From: Bacillota bacterium
GTDB lineage: Bacteria > Bacillota_I > Bacilli_A > Erysipelotrichales > Erysipelotrichaceae
Length of the DNA: 15,270 bases
Assembly: GCA_023426935.1 (NCBI GenBank)
Contig: JAEZBR010000021.1
Coordinates: 1 to 15,270, forward strand
Reading direction: 5' to 3'
Below, one piece after another: positions 5,701-13,292 of the stretch (within the stretch, counting starts at the first letter, position 1; the number at the start of each line of letters is the position of its first letter). A program made the translations under genes and the position numbers. The notes beneath the pieces are model-generated. The model was not told the origin of the DNA. It ran no database searches and saw only the letters and a program-made list of their open reading frames with translations.

Positions 5701-7295
5701 AAAATCTCTGGTTACTGGTAAAAGTCCAGCTACAAAACTATTTTTTACGCCCACGTAAGCGGAGGAATGGGGCGACAACTCCGGTTAATCCCTTGGTTGC
5801 CTTACTGCCATTCTTAGTCTTGATTTATGTCTCCGTCGTCTATTCTTATATGTTCATGAGTTCTTTGTCTACTGATCAGAGTTATATCGTACTCTACTTG
5901 ATGGCCGGAGTCACAATTACGCTCTGTCTATTCTACGGAATCTCTTTGGCAATGGGTTCTTTATTTGCCTTCAAGGATTTCGATATGTTAATGGCTTTAC
6001 CATTAAAGTCGAACATTGTCGTCTTATCTAAATTATTATCGTTCTATGTGATGGAACTGCTATATGGCTTATTTACTTTTATTCCAAGTTTAATTATCTA
6101 CGGAATCAGAGTTCAAGCAGGTTTGGTTTATTATCTGTTAGGAATTATCGGAGCGTTATTCTTACCGGTGATTCCGGTTATTGTCGCCAGTTTGGTTGCG
6201 GTAGTTATCCGTAAACTGGCAGGAATGACTAAGCATCATAATCTCTGGGCTAACTTATTATCAATCGTCGCGTTTGCGGCTTTCATGATTGCAATTTTCA
6301 GTATGAACGGTTTATCGGATGCCCAAGCCGCGAATATCTTTGGACAGGTTGCGGCAATCTTAAAACTCTTCCCAAATGTTCAATGGTACTTACAGGGAAT
6401 CTTAGAACCGAACATTGGTTGGTTTGCCTTATCGATTTTAATGAATGTGGTTGTTGGTGGGCTCTTTGTGTATCTATTCTCGCCAGCGATTCTCAAGATC
6501 AATGCGACGATTACCGATACTTATCATGTCAAGAATTTCAAGCTGGGGCGTTTACAGCGTAACGGGGTCGTCAAGACTTTGTTCCATAAAGAAGTAAAAC
6601 GTTTCTTAGGCAACTTCATGTATATGATGAATACCGCAGTCGGTGAAATAATGTTTATCATGTTTGCGGTCTATTTAGTTTGGAATAAGGATAATTTACA
6701 GGCGATGTTATATCAGATGGGAATTGTCGATACTAATCAGGTCGTTTTATTGATTCTCGCAGCGGTCGCGACTTTTACCGGTTTAATGTGTACAATTTCC
6801 GGGGTCAGTATTTCCCTAGAGGGCAAGAATCTCTGGTTATTGAAGACCTTACCGGTTAGAACCCAGGATATTTTCCTAGCGAAGATCTTATTAGCGGAAG
6901 TCGTGGTGTTAATCCCTTCGTTAATCGGCTTGGTAATCATCGCAATTGTCTTCCAGTTTAATTGGTTATACTGGCTAATCGGAATCGGTTATCTACTGGC
7001 GATGTCCTTCTTTGTCTCCGGCGGATATTTAGTCGTTAACTTGTTATTACCGAAACTTGATTATGACCGGGACATTATCGTTATCAAACAAAGTGCGAGT
7101 ACCTTTGTTTGTGTGATGGGCGGCATGGTTCTTTCACTTGGCTTATTTATCCTATATCTGTTGGTGCTGATTAAGTATATCGAACCATTTGCGTATGTAC
7201 TGATCTTGTTGGGTTTCTTTTCCCTGATTGATATTATCGTTGTTTATTATTTGAATCATGGTGGGATCAAACGGTTCAACCGTTTGTATAATTAG
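5697..7295 (+). CDS. ABC-2-like permease, large multi-pass membrane protein
   Basis: A 532-residue hydrophobic protein with roughly ten to twelve predicted membrane segments. It begins with a short cytoplasmic basic stretch (YFLRPRKRRNG), followed by segments such as LVALLPFLVLIYVSVVYSY. A hydrophilic central part near residues 275-305 (NFKLGRLQRNGVVKTLFHKEVKRF) would face the cytoplasm and could contact the ATPase. This layout of two membrane halves joined by a cytoplasmic FHKE-type loop resembles the putative ABC exporter permease family (Pfam ABC_tran_2 type). The 4-nt overlap with the ATPase supports one complex. Substrate not deducible. rpiB follows after 9 nt, its SD overlapping this stop codon. 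Confidence 0.85.
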   Translation: MKNLWLLVKVQLQNYFLRPRKRRNGATTPVNPLVALLPFLVLIYVSVVYSYMFMSSLSTDQSYIVLYLMAGVTITLCLFYGISLAMGSLFAFKDFDMLMALPLKSNIVVLSKLLSFYVMELLYGLFTFIPSLIIYGIRVQAGLVYYLLGIIGALFLPVIPVIVASLVAVVIRKLAGMTKHHNLWANLLSIVAFAAFMIAIFSMNGLSDAQAANIFGQVAAILKLFPNVQWYLQGILEPNIGWFALSILMNVVVGGLFVYLFSPAILKINATITDTYHVKNFKLGRLQRNGVVKTLFHKEVKRFLGNFMYMMNTAVGEIMFIMFAVYLVWNKDNLQAMLYQMGIVDTNQVVLLILAAVATFTGLMCTISGVSISLEGKNLWLLKTLPVRTQDIFLAKILLAEVVVLIPSLIGLVIIAIVFQFNWLYWLIGIGYLLAMSFFVSGGYLVVNLLLPKLDYDRDIIVIKQSASTFVCVMGGMVLSLGLFILYLLVLIKYIEPFAYVLILLGFFSLIDIIVVYYLNHGGIKRFNRLYN

Positions 7296-7304
7296 GAGGC
7301 AAAT

Positions 7305-7763
7305 ATGAAAATCGGAATCGGAAATGATCATACGGGCGTCGAATTAAAGAAGGAAATCACCGAACATTTGCAAGCGCAGGGGTATGAAGTGATTAATTAT
7401 GGTACGGACAGTACCGAAAGTTTCGATTATCCTATCGCGGGGGAGAAGGTCGCTAATGCGGTGGTAAGTAAGGAAGTCGATTTAGGGATCGCAATCTGCG
7501 GAACGGGAATCGGAATCGGCTTAGCGGCGAATAAAGTGGCGGGCATTCGCTGTGCGACATGCAGCGAACCTTATAGTGCTAAAATGGCCAGAATGCATAA
7601 TAATGCGAACATGATTTCCTTCGGATCGAGGGTCGTTGGGGCAGAATTGGCGAAGATGATTGTCGATGAATGGCTGAATGCCAAGTTTATCGATGATGGT
7701 GGCCGACATTGCCGCAGAGTAGCCGAGATTATGGATATTGAGCAAAGAAATAGGGACAAGTAA
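7305..7763 (+). CDS. rpiB: Ribose-5-phosphate isomerase B
   Basis: A 152-residue RpiB/LacAB-family sugar-phosphate isomerase. It interconverts ribose-5-phosphate and ribulose-5-phosphate in the non-oxidative pentose phosphate pathway. Key features are NDHTG at 7-11 (Asp8, His9; usually SDHAG), DYP at 41-43, the CGTGIGIG active-site loop with Cys65 as base and Thr67, HNNAN from His98, and GGRH at 132-135. The Cys in the loop and the length favour RpiB over the LacA or LacB subunits, and no lac or tagatose genes are nearby; allose-6-phosphate isomerase cannot be excluded. SD TAGGAGG overlaps the stop of the upstream permease, so it is the last gene of the ABC operon. Confidence 0.92.
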   Translation: MKIGIGNDHTGVELKKEITEHLQAQGYEVINYGTDSTESFDYPIAGEKVANAVVSKEVDLGIAICGTGIGIGLAANKVAGIRCATCSEPYSAKMARMHNNANMISFGSRVVGAELAKMIVDEWLNAKFIDDGGRHCRRVAEIMDIEQRNRDK

Positions 7764-7765
7764 AC

Positions 7766-7796
7766 AAAAAAACAAGAATGTTTGTTAATTTTTTCT
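7766..7796 (+). terminator. Weak candidate terminator after rpiB
   Basis: A short AACAA/TTGTT stem (about 7771-7786) is followed by AATTTTTT. The stem is A/T-rich and only five pairs, so termination would be partial at best. Confidence 0.35.
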
Positions 7797-7803
7797 AAAA
7801 TGA

Positions 7804-7832
7804 TTGATATTTATTTGAAAGATTGTTAATAT
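7804..7832 (+). promoter_or_regulatory. Promoter of the lipoprotein gene
   Basis: TTGATA (7804-7809; five of six -35 positions) is 17 nt before TAATAT (7827-7832), which is preceded by TG-T to give the extended -10 TGTTAATAT. The predicted transcript start is near 7839, just before the ribosome site GGAGGG (7840-7845), which is 7 nt from the ATG at 7853. A strong promoter and strong SD fit the distinct codon usage of the gene. Confidence 0.65.
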
Positions 7833-7852
7833 ACTAGTCGGAGGGAAATAAA

Positions 7853-8314
7853 ATGAAAAAGTTCCTAGTTATATTAGTAGTTTTGGCTTCTTTATTCACT
7901 GTTACTGCTTGCGGCGGTAGCAAAAAATCCGTTACCGTTACTGGTAAAGGCGAATCTGCAAAGTCTGATGATGGCAGTTACACCACAGCTGAAGTTACTT
8001 TAGTTGATGGCAAGTTCACTGCAGTTACCATCGATACTTTCTATGCCAAGAGTGATGCTTGGAAAAAAGAGTTAGGTGCTGACTATGGTATGAAGACCAA
8101 GAATCCGGCTGCTGTAGGTGAATGGTATGAGCAGGCTGAAGCTTTCGAAAAATGGTGTGTAGGTAAAACGGCTGATGAAGTTGCTAGTACTCCTACGGTT
8201 ACCAATGACGAAGGCCATGTAGTTGCTGAAGACGCTGATTTGAAGACTGGCTGCACGATTTCTATCGACCAGTTCTTGGAAGCAGTTGCTGCTGCAGTTG
8301 CTGCTGCAAAGTAA
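7853..8314 (+). CDS. Small lipoprotein with FMN-binding-like domain
   Basis: A 153-residue precursor with a lipoprotein signal peptide: MKK, a hydrophobic core, and lipobox VTAC with lipidated Cys20. The mature part starts GGSKK, then DGSYTTAEVTLVDGKFTAVTID (about 40-61), the opening strands of FMN_bind-type domains. Next come YGMKTKNPAAVGEWYEQAEAFEKW (78-101), GKTADEV, and near the end D129-L-K-T-G-C-T135. That matches the D-x-x-T/S-G-x-T/S form at which ApbE attaches FMN, except that Cys134 replaces the usual Ala. Thr135 would carry the flavin. Cys102 is the only other Cys in the mature protein apart from Cys20. It may act as an outer-face electron carrier like PplA (which has two such domains); this is inference. 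It uses far more GCT, GTT and ACT codons than its neighbours, suggesting high expression. Confidence 0.75.
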   Translation: MKKFLVILVVLASLFTVTACGGSKKSVTVTGKGESAKSDDGSYTTAEVTLVDGKFTAVTIDTFYAKSDAWKKELGADYGMKTKNPAAVGEWYEQAEAFEKWCVGKTADEVASTPTVTNDEGHVVAEDADLKTGCTISIDQFLEAVAAAVAAAK

Positions 8315-8337
8315 TTTAGACTAACAAAGTCAAAATT

Positions 8338-8375
8338 AAGAGCGATACCATTGAGTACCGCTCTTTTCTTTTTGG
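8338..8375 (+). terminator. Terminator after the lipoprotein gene
   Basis: AAGAGCG (8338-8344) pairs with CGCTCTT (8359-8365), with a further TAC/GTA pairing inside after one mismatch, and is followed by a T-rich tail (TTTCTTTTT). It separates a probably abundant lipoprotein mRNA from the downstream genes, which then depend on read-through or their own promoter. Confidence 0.8.
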
Positions 8376-8386
8376 TCAATTTAGCG

Positions 8387-8392
8387 TATTAT
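8387..8392 (+). promoter_or_regulatory. Possible -10 for the NusG-II/Gx-transporter operon
   Basis: TATTAT (five of six) lies just after the terminator and about 19 nt before the ATG at 8411. The region upstream offers only T-rich -35 candidates (for example TTTCTT at 8365-8370), so this is tentative. Confidence 0.3.
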
Positions 8393-8410
8393 GCTACCCA
8401 TGGGGCAACG

Positions 8411-8809
8411 ATGAAAAAACTCTGGTCTTTAGCGAAATTAAACAAACACGATGTAATCTTTCTAGTCATAGTAATCATCATGGCTGGGAGTCTTTATTTC
8501 GTCCTGAACTGGATTAATTCTTTAAGTGCTGATCAAGAAAAGGTCGCAATCGTTACCTATCAGAATAAGGAAGTAATGCGGTTAGATTTAAATGTCGATG
8601 GAACTTATACCTATCAAGCGACGATGGGATTGGTTACCATCGAAGTTAAGGATCAGGCGGTAAGAGTCGAGAAGGAAACTTCACCTTATCACTATTGTTC
8701 TTTACAGGGCTGGGTCAAGAGTGCGAATACACCGATCGTTTGTTTGCCTAACGAGTTAGTTATCACCATCAAGGGTGTCGACTCGGGAAATGATGTGAAC
8801 CTGCGATGA
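8411..8809 (+). CDS. NusG domain II-containing membrane protein
   Basis: A 132-residue protein with one N-terminal membrane segment (about 15-33, VIFLVIVIIMAGSLYFVL) and an outside domain of the NusG_II type: GLVTIEVKDQAVRVEKETSP, YCSLQGWV (Cys96) and IVCLPNELVITI (Cys111). The two Cys are the conserved pair of this small family. Such proteins are often encoded next to Gx-transporter genes, and the pair resembles EetA/EetB of Listeria-type flavin electron transfer loci (recalled knowledge). The frame is open upstream to a TTG at 8351, but that would place the start inside the terminator hairpin and add residues unlike the family; ATG 8411 with GGGG 5 nt upstream is chosen. The stop overlaps the next start (ATGA at 8806-8809). 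It is not the transcription factor NusG. Confidence 0.85.
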   Translation: MKKLWSLAKLNKHDVIFLVIVIIMAGSLYFVLNWINSLSADQEKVAIVTYQNKEVMRLDLNVDGTYTYQATMGLVTIEVKDQAVRVEKETSPYHYCSLQGWVKSANTPIVCLPNELVITIKGVDSGNDVNLR

Positions 8810-9309
8810 GGAAAAGTCGAGTCAATAAAATGATCACGATTGCGATGTTATTAGCCATGGCGATCATCTTACAACTAGTGGAACCGGGCTTACCTTTAGC
8901 GGTACCTGGGGTTAAGTTAGGTTTAGCGAATATTATCGGTCTGATCGCACTTTATCTCTATGGACCTAAGGAAATGATTGCCATAAACTTACTCAGAGTC
9001 TTTATGGCCGCACTATTAAGGGGTAATTTATTCGCGACAGGGTTCTGGTTAAGCTTAGGTGGGGTTATTCTTTCGACCGTCATGGTCATTATCCTCAAGA
9101 AATTTTCTAAGCTTTCAATCGTCGGACTGGCCATGGCTTCTTCGGTCTTTCATGGCTTAGGCCAGATTTTAGTTGTCAGTTATATTTATCGTTCGATTTT
9201 CCTAGCCAGTTATTTACCAGTCATGTGGTTATTGAGTATTCCGACGGGAATCTTGACAGGGATTATCTCCCGTTTAGTTATTAAAACTTTGACCAAGAAG
9301 GAGGTCTAG
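8806..9309 (+). CDS. Gx transporter family protein (HepI-like)
   Basis: A 167-residue integral membrane protein with about five hydrophobic segments. Recognisable family features are the opening amphipathic helix and LQLVEPGLPLAVPGVKLGLANIIGL (about 22-46), then GPKEMIAINLLRVFMAALLRGNLFATGFWLSLGG (53-86). Databases often call this family heptaprenyl diphosphate synthase component I, but the fold is that of an S-component-like transporter, and prenyl synthase activity is doubtful. The 4-nt overlap with the NusG-II gene suggests the two form a membrane complex. In flavin-based electron transfer loci the equivalent protein (EetB) is an accessory membrane protein; a quinone or flavin precursor transporter is the alternative. 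SD for the following gene (AGGAGGT) lies inside its last codons. Confidence 0.85.
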   Translation: MRKSRVNKMITIAMLLAMAIILQLVEPGLPLAVPGVKLGLANIIGLIALYLYGPKEMIAINLLRVFMAALLRGNLFATGFWLSLGGVILSTVMVIILKKFSKLSIVGLAMASSVFHGLGQILVVSYIYRSIFLASYLPVMWLLSIPTGILTGIISRLVIKTLTKKEV

Positions 9310-9310
9310 C

Positions 9311-9559
9311 ATGAATTACACTTATTATCCAAAAGGGGTATGTTCCCGCAAATTTGAATTTCAATTAGAGAATGGCATTATTCAGGAAGCCAAAGTAGAA
9401 GGCGGCTGTAATGGGAATTTAAAAGGAATCTGTTCTCTGATTAAAGGAATGAGTATCGATAAAGTCATATCTTCATTTGACGGGATCAGCTGTTCCGGGA
9501 AACCGACCTCCTGTCCCGATCAGATTGCCAAAGCATTAAAGGAATATCAGAAGAAGTAA
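9311..9559 (+). CDS. TIGR03905-type TSCPD domain protein
   Basis: An 82-residue soluble protein. The sequence TSCPDQIAKAL (66-76) is the TSCPD motif, and GGCNGNLKGICSLIKGM (31-47) is the other conserved block. Cys residues at 11, 33, 41, 61 and 68 could bind a metal or redox cofactor. TSCPD domains also form the C-terminal part of some B12-dependent ribonucleotide reductases; stand-alone members have no established function. It starts 1 nt after the Gx-transporter stop, so it is in the same operon and may be linked to the redox role proposed there, although small TSCPD genes are widely scattered in Bacillota. Confidence 0.85.
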   Translation: MNYTYYPKGVCSRKFEFQLENGIIQEAKVEGGCNGNLKGICSLIKGMSIDKVISSFDGISCSGKPTSCPDQIAKALKEYQKK

Positions 9560-9577
9560 ATATTTTAAGGGGGATCC

Positions 9578-11362
9578 ATGAAAAAATTAAAATTTGTTTT
9601 TGAGGCAATGGATAAGGGGATTAAAGCTAGGTTAATCTTTTCCGTTTTAATCGTCGCCATCTATGTTATGTTGAATCTTTTGAAACCGTTATTATTCAGT
9701 TTCATTATCGATAACGTGATTGACTTACAACCGGTCAAGGGGTGGTTATTATCCTTCGCGAATTTATTCGGTGGAGTTACGCATCTTCGCGAGAATCTCT
9801 GGATCGGTTCCCTGATTGTTTTAATCGGGAGTATTTCCTACGGTCTATTTATCTTTGTCAAGGGTAAATGGAACGGGGTAATCTCGGAGACAACAGCCGC
9901 GAATATCCGGAATAAGGTATACCGTCATCTACAGCTATTGCCTTATAGTTATCACGTCAAAGCCCAAACCGGCGATTTGATTCAGCGGTGTACTTCTGAC
10001 GTCGATATGGTTCGGAGATTCTTAGCCGGCCAGTTTACCGAAATGTGCTATGCCTTATTCACTTCGGTTATTGCCCTAGTCGTTTTGTTTCAACTCAATC
10101 AAAAATTAGCGTGGATTGCCTGTATCTCTTTACCTTTTATTTTCGGAATGACTTTCTTTTTTTTCGGAAGGATGCAGAGCGATTTTAAGTTAGCCGATAC
10201 GGCGGAAGGAAAACTATCAGCCACAATTCAAGAAAATCTTTCAGGAATGCGGGTTGTTAAAGCGTTCAACAAAGAACGCTATGAGATCGACAAGATGGAT
10301 AAGGATAATAAAACGTACCGCGATCTCAGTTTCAAGGTAAACCATAATTTAGCCTTATATTGGGGTTTGTCGGATTTTATCTGTATCGGACAAATCTTAT
10401 TGGTAGCCGTCTTTGGCATCTTTGCGGCCAGAGCCGGCGAATTATCGATCGGTAATTATTTCGTCTTTATCTCTTATGAAAGTATGATCGTTTTCCCGAT
10501 GCGTCAATTGGGACGGATCTTATCGAATATGGGGAAGATGTTCGTTTCGATCGGGCGGTTGCAAGAAATCATGGATGAACCGGTCGAAGATGTATTGAGC
10601 GGCGAAACGCCGAAGTTAAACGGCGATATCGTGTTTAATCATGTCTGTTTCAAATATGATGACGGAATTACGAATGTCTTAGACGATGTCAGTTTTAAAG
10701 TTAAGGCAGGCAGTACCGTTGCGATCATGGGACCGACCGGTTCCGGGAAGAGCAGCTTAGTCCATTTACTGACCAGATTATATGATTGTACCAAAGGAAA
10801 TATTACGATCTCCGGAATCGATATCAAGAAGATCCAGAAACAATGGTTAAGAAAGAATGTCGGGATTGTGTTGCAGGAACCTTTCTTATTCTCCCGGACG
10901 ATTATGGAGAATATTAAAATTGCCAGACCCAATGCGACTAATGAACAGATCCGGACCGCCGCAAGAATCGCGGATGTTCATGAAGTTATCGAAGAATTCG
11001 ACCGCGGCTACGATACCTTAGTCGGTGAGAAAGGGGTTACCTTATCCGGCGGTCAGAAACAACGGATTGCGATTGCCCGAACCGTTATCAATGATTCACC
11101 AATCTTAATTTTCGACGATTCCTTAAGTGCGGTCGATACCGAAACCGATGCGGCCATCCGGAAAGCGTTACGGGCTCTATCCGGTAAGATGACGATGTTT
11201 ATCATTACCCAAAGGATAGCCTCGGCCAGTGAAGCCGATAAGATTATTGTCTTAGAAAATAAAAAGATTACTGAAGAAGGAACCCATGAGCAGTTAATCA
11301 ATAAGCCTGGTTTATATCAGAGAGTTTATGAAATCCAAACAGCTAGAAGTGAGGTCGCCTAA
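9578..11362 (+). CDS. Heterodimeric ABC exporter, subunit with degenerate Walker B
   Basis: A 594-residue half transporter: six-helix type-1 exporter domain (about 15-320) and nucleotide-binding domain (about 345-590). Walker A is GPTGSGKS (385-392), the Q-loop is LQEPFLFS, and the signature LSGGQ (489-493) is canonical. Walker B has Asp514 where the catalytic Glu is expected (IFDDSLSAVD), and the switch His is replaced by Gln545 (IITQR). This is the pattern of BmrC or TM287-type subunits: its own ATP site is hydrolytically weak while its signature completes the partner's active site. SD AGGGGG near 9566-9571; the gene starts 18 nt after the TSCPD gene and overlaps the next by 1 nt (TAATG). 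Likely multidrug or lipid-like export; substrate unknown. Confidence 0.93.
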   Translation: MKKLKFVFEAMDKGIKARLIFSVLIVAIYVMLNLLKPLLFSFIIDNVIDLQPVKGWLLSFANLFGGVTHLRENLWIGSLIVLIGSISYGLFIFVKGKWNGVISETTAANIRNKVYRHLQLLPYSYHVKAQTGDLIQRCTSDVDMVRRFLAGQFTEMCYALFTSVIALVVLFQLNQKLAWIACISLPFIFGMTFFFFGRMQSDFKLADTAEGKLSATIQENLSGMRVVKAFNKERYEIDKMDKDNKTYRDLSFKVNHNLALYWGLSDFICIGQILLVAVFGIFAARAGELSIGNYFVFISYESMIVFPMRQLGRILSNMGKMFVSIGRLQEIMDEPVEDVLSGETPKLNGDIVFNHVCFKYDDGITNVLDDVSFKVKAGSTVAIMGPTGSGKSSLVHLLTRLYDCTKGNITISGIDIKKIQKQWLRKNVGIVLQEPFLFSRTIMENIKIARPNATNEQIRTAARIADVHEVIEEFDRGYDTLVGEKGVTLSGGQKQRIAIARTVINDSPILIFDDSLSAVDTETDAAIRKALRALSGKMTMFIITQRIASASEADKIIVLENKKITEEGTHEQLINKPGLYQRVYEIQTARSEVA

Positions 11363-13206
11363 TGAGTGAAATTAAATTTGAAGAAAAAACTTATAACACC
11401 GAATCTTTAGACTCCGGACTATGGAAGAATATTTTAAAGTTATTAGGTCCCCAGAAGAAGAATCTGATCATCCATGCCTGTATGACTTTAGTTATTGCGG
11501 GCTGCGATATTATTTTCCCGATCTTCGATAAGATTGCGATTGATTCATTCGTAACTGGAGAAGGTACTAACCAACAGTTAGTTATCTTTATTATCGCTTA
11601 TGCCTTAGCAGTTGTCGTTCAAGGTTTAATCGTTTATGGCTTAATTACCAAATCCGGTCGGATCGAAACCGGTTTCTCTTATCAGCTAAGAGATCAATGT
11701 TACCGTAAATTACAGGAACTATCGTTCTCTTATTACGATAAGACCCCATTAGGTTGGTTAATGGCCCGAATGACTTCCGATATTTCTAGGCTCGCGGAAA
11801 TTATGGCTTGGAGTTTGACGGATATCATTTGGGGCTTAACGGAAATGATCGGAATCACGGTTATTATGTTGGTCGTCGATTGGAAGTTAGCGTTACTAGT
11901 CTTGATGGTCGTTCCGGTATTGGCTTATTTGGCCGCTTGGTTTCAAAAGCGAATCTTAAAGAATTATCGGGAAGTTCGGAAGACTAACTCGCAGATTACC
12001 GCTAGTTTCAATGAAGGAATTACCGGTGCGAAGACGACAAAGACTTTAGTTCTGGAAGATCAGAATTATGAAGAATTCACTAAATTAACGGATAAGATGC
12101 GTCATAAGGCAATCAAAGCCGCAATCTTATCTTCCTTAGTTATGCCGGTCGTTATTTCCTTGAGTGCGATCGCCACCGGGGCGATACTCTGGTATGGCGG
12201 CAATCAGGTCATCTTAGGGGCGATGCAGTTTGGAACCTTAATGATGTTTACGCAGTATGCCACGATGTTTTTCGAACCGTTAAGACAGATTGCCAATCTT
12301 ATGGCGGAAATGCAAATGGCTCAAGCTTCGGGGGAAAGAGTCTTATCGTTATTGGATGAGAAACCGAGTATTGTCGATACCCCGGAAGTCATTGAAAAAT
12401 ATGGCACGATCTTTAATCCTAAACCGGAGAATTATCCGGCTATTCACGGCGATATCGAGTTTAGAGATGTTACCTTTAATTATCTGCCGGATGAACCGGT
12501 CTTGGAACATTTCAACCTGAAAGTTAAGTCCGGAAGTACGATTGCTTTAGTCGGCGAGACCGGATCGGGAAAATCCACGATCGTCAATCTGTTATGCCGT
12601 TTCTATGAACCAATCTCCGGACAGATTTTGATTGACGGGATTGATTATAAAGAAAGATCGTTAGGCTGGTTGCATTCTAATTTAGGCTACGTCTTACAAA
12701 CACCGCATTTATTCTCCGGTACCGTTGAAGAAAACATTCGTTACGGTAAACTAACGGCGACGGACGAAGAAGTAATTGCGGCCGCAAAATTAGTCAATGC
12801 GGATCCGTTTATCGAAAAGTTAGATCATGGTTATAAGACCGATGTCGGCGAAGGAGGAGGCAGATTATCGACCGGGGAGAAACAATTAATCTCGTTTGCG
12901 CGAGCCGTAATTGCGGATCCCAGATTATTCGTCCTAGATGAAGCAACCAGTTCCATCGATACCGAAAGTGAGAAGCTGATTCAGGATGCCATCGGTAAGT
13001 TATTGGTTAATCGAACCAGTTTCGTGGTCGCCCACCGGTTAAGTACCATTATCAATTCGGATCTCATTATCGTTATGAAAAACGGTAAAATCACCGAACA
13101 AGGCACGCATGATGAATTAATGCATGCCAAGGGTTATTATCATCAGTTATATACCAATCAGTTTGAAGAAGAATTGAATCAACGAATCATGAATAATCAG
13201 AACTGA
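11362..13206 (+). CDS. Heterodimeric ABC exporter, catalytic subunit
   Basis: A 614-residue half transporter, the partner of the preceding gene. The membrane domain is about 30-330 and the nucleotide-binding domain about 360-605. Walker A is GETGSGKS (398-405), Walker B is FVLDEATSS with catalytic Glu527, and the switch His558 (VVAHR) is intact. The signature reads LSTGE (502-506) in place of LSGGQ. The changes complement those in subunit 1, so one composite site (this Walker A/B plus the partner's LSGGQ) is competent and the other is degenerate, as in BmrD or TM288. A hydrophilic insert, FNPKPENYPAIHG, precedes the ATPase domain. Starts by 1-nt TAATG overlap with no strong SD of its own beyond GAGGT at 11351-11355, consistent with stop-start coupling. 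Confidence 0.94.
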   Translation: MSEIKFEEKTYNTESLDSGLWKNILKLLGPQKKNLIIHACMTLVIAGCDIIFPIFDKIAIDSFVTGEGTNQQLVIFIIAYALAVVVQGLIVYGLITKSGRIETGFSYQLRDQCYRKLQELSFSYYDKTPLGWLMARMTSDISRLAEIMAWSLTDIIWGLTEMIGITVIMLVVDWKLALLVLMVVPVLAYLAAWFQKRILKNYREVRKTNSQITASFNEGITGAKTTKTLVLEDQNYEEFTKLTDKMRHKAIKAAILSSLVMPVVISLSAIATGAILWYGGNQVILGAMQFGTLMMFTQYATMFFEPLRQIANLMAEMQMAQASGERVLSLLDEKPSIVDTPEVIEKYGTIFNPKPENYPAIHGDIEFRDVTFNYLPDEPVLEHFNLKVKSGSTIALVGETGSGKSTIVNLLCRFYEPISGQILIDGIDYKERSLGWLHSNLGYVLQTPHLFSGTVEENIRYGKLTATDEEVIAAAKLVNADPFIEKLDHGYKTDVGEGGGRLSTGEKQLISFARAVIADPRLFVLDEATSSIDTESEKLIQDAIGKLLVNRTSFVVAHRLSTIINSDLIIVMKNGKITEQGTHDELMHAKGYYHQLYTNQFEEELNQRIMNNQN

Positions 13207-13214
13207 GTGTTTAT

Positions 13215-13246
13215 GAATCGATTGCGATAAGTGATCGATTCTTTTT
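13215..13246 (+). terminator. Terminator of the ABC exporter operon
   Basis: GAATCGAT (13215-13222) pairs perfectly with ATCGATTC (13234-13241), followed by TTTTT. On the opposite strand no T-run follows the hairpin, so it works only rightward. Confidence 0.85.
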
Positions 13247-13292
13247 AATGGAAGGTATTGCTAGATATCGGAAGGTGTTAAAGTTCTGGAAG

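Noticed and set aside
8351..8410. TTG start at 8351 adding 20 residues to the NusG-II protein
   Set aside because: It lies inside the terminator hairpin of the lipoprotein gene, has no ribosome site, and would put an extra hydrophobic stretch before the natural MKKLW start at 8411.
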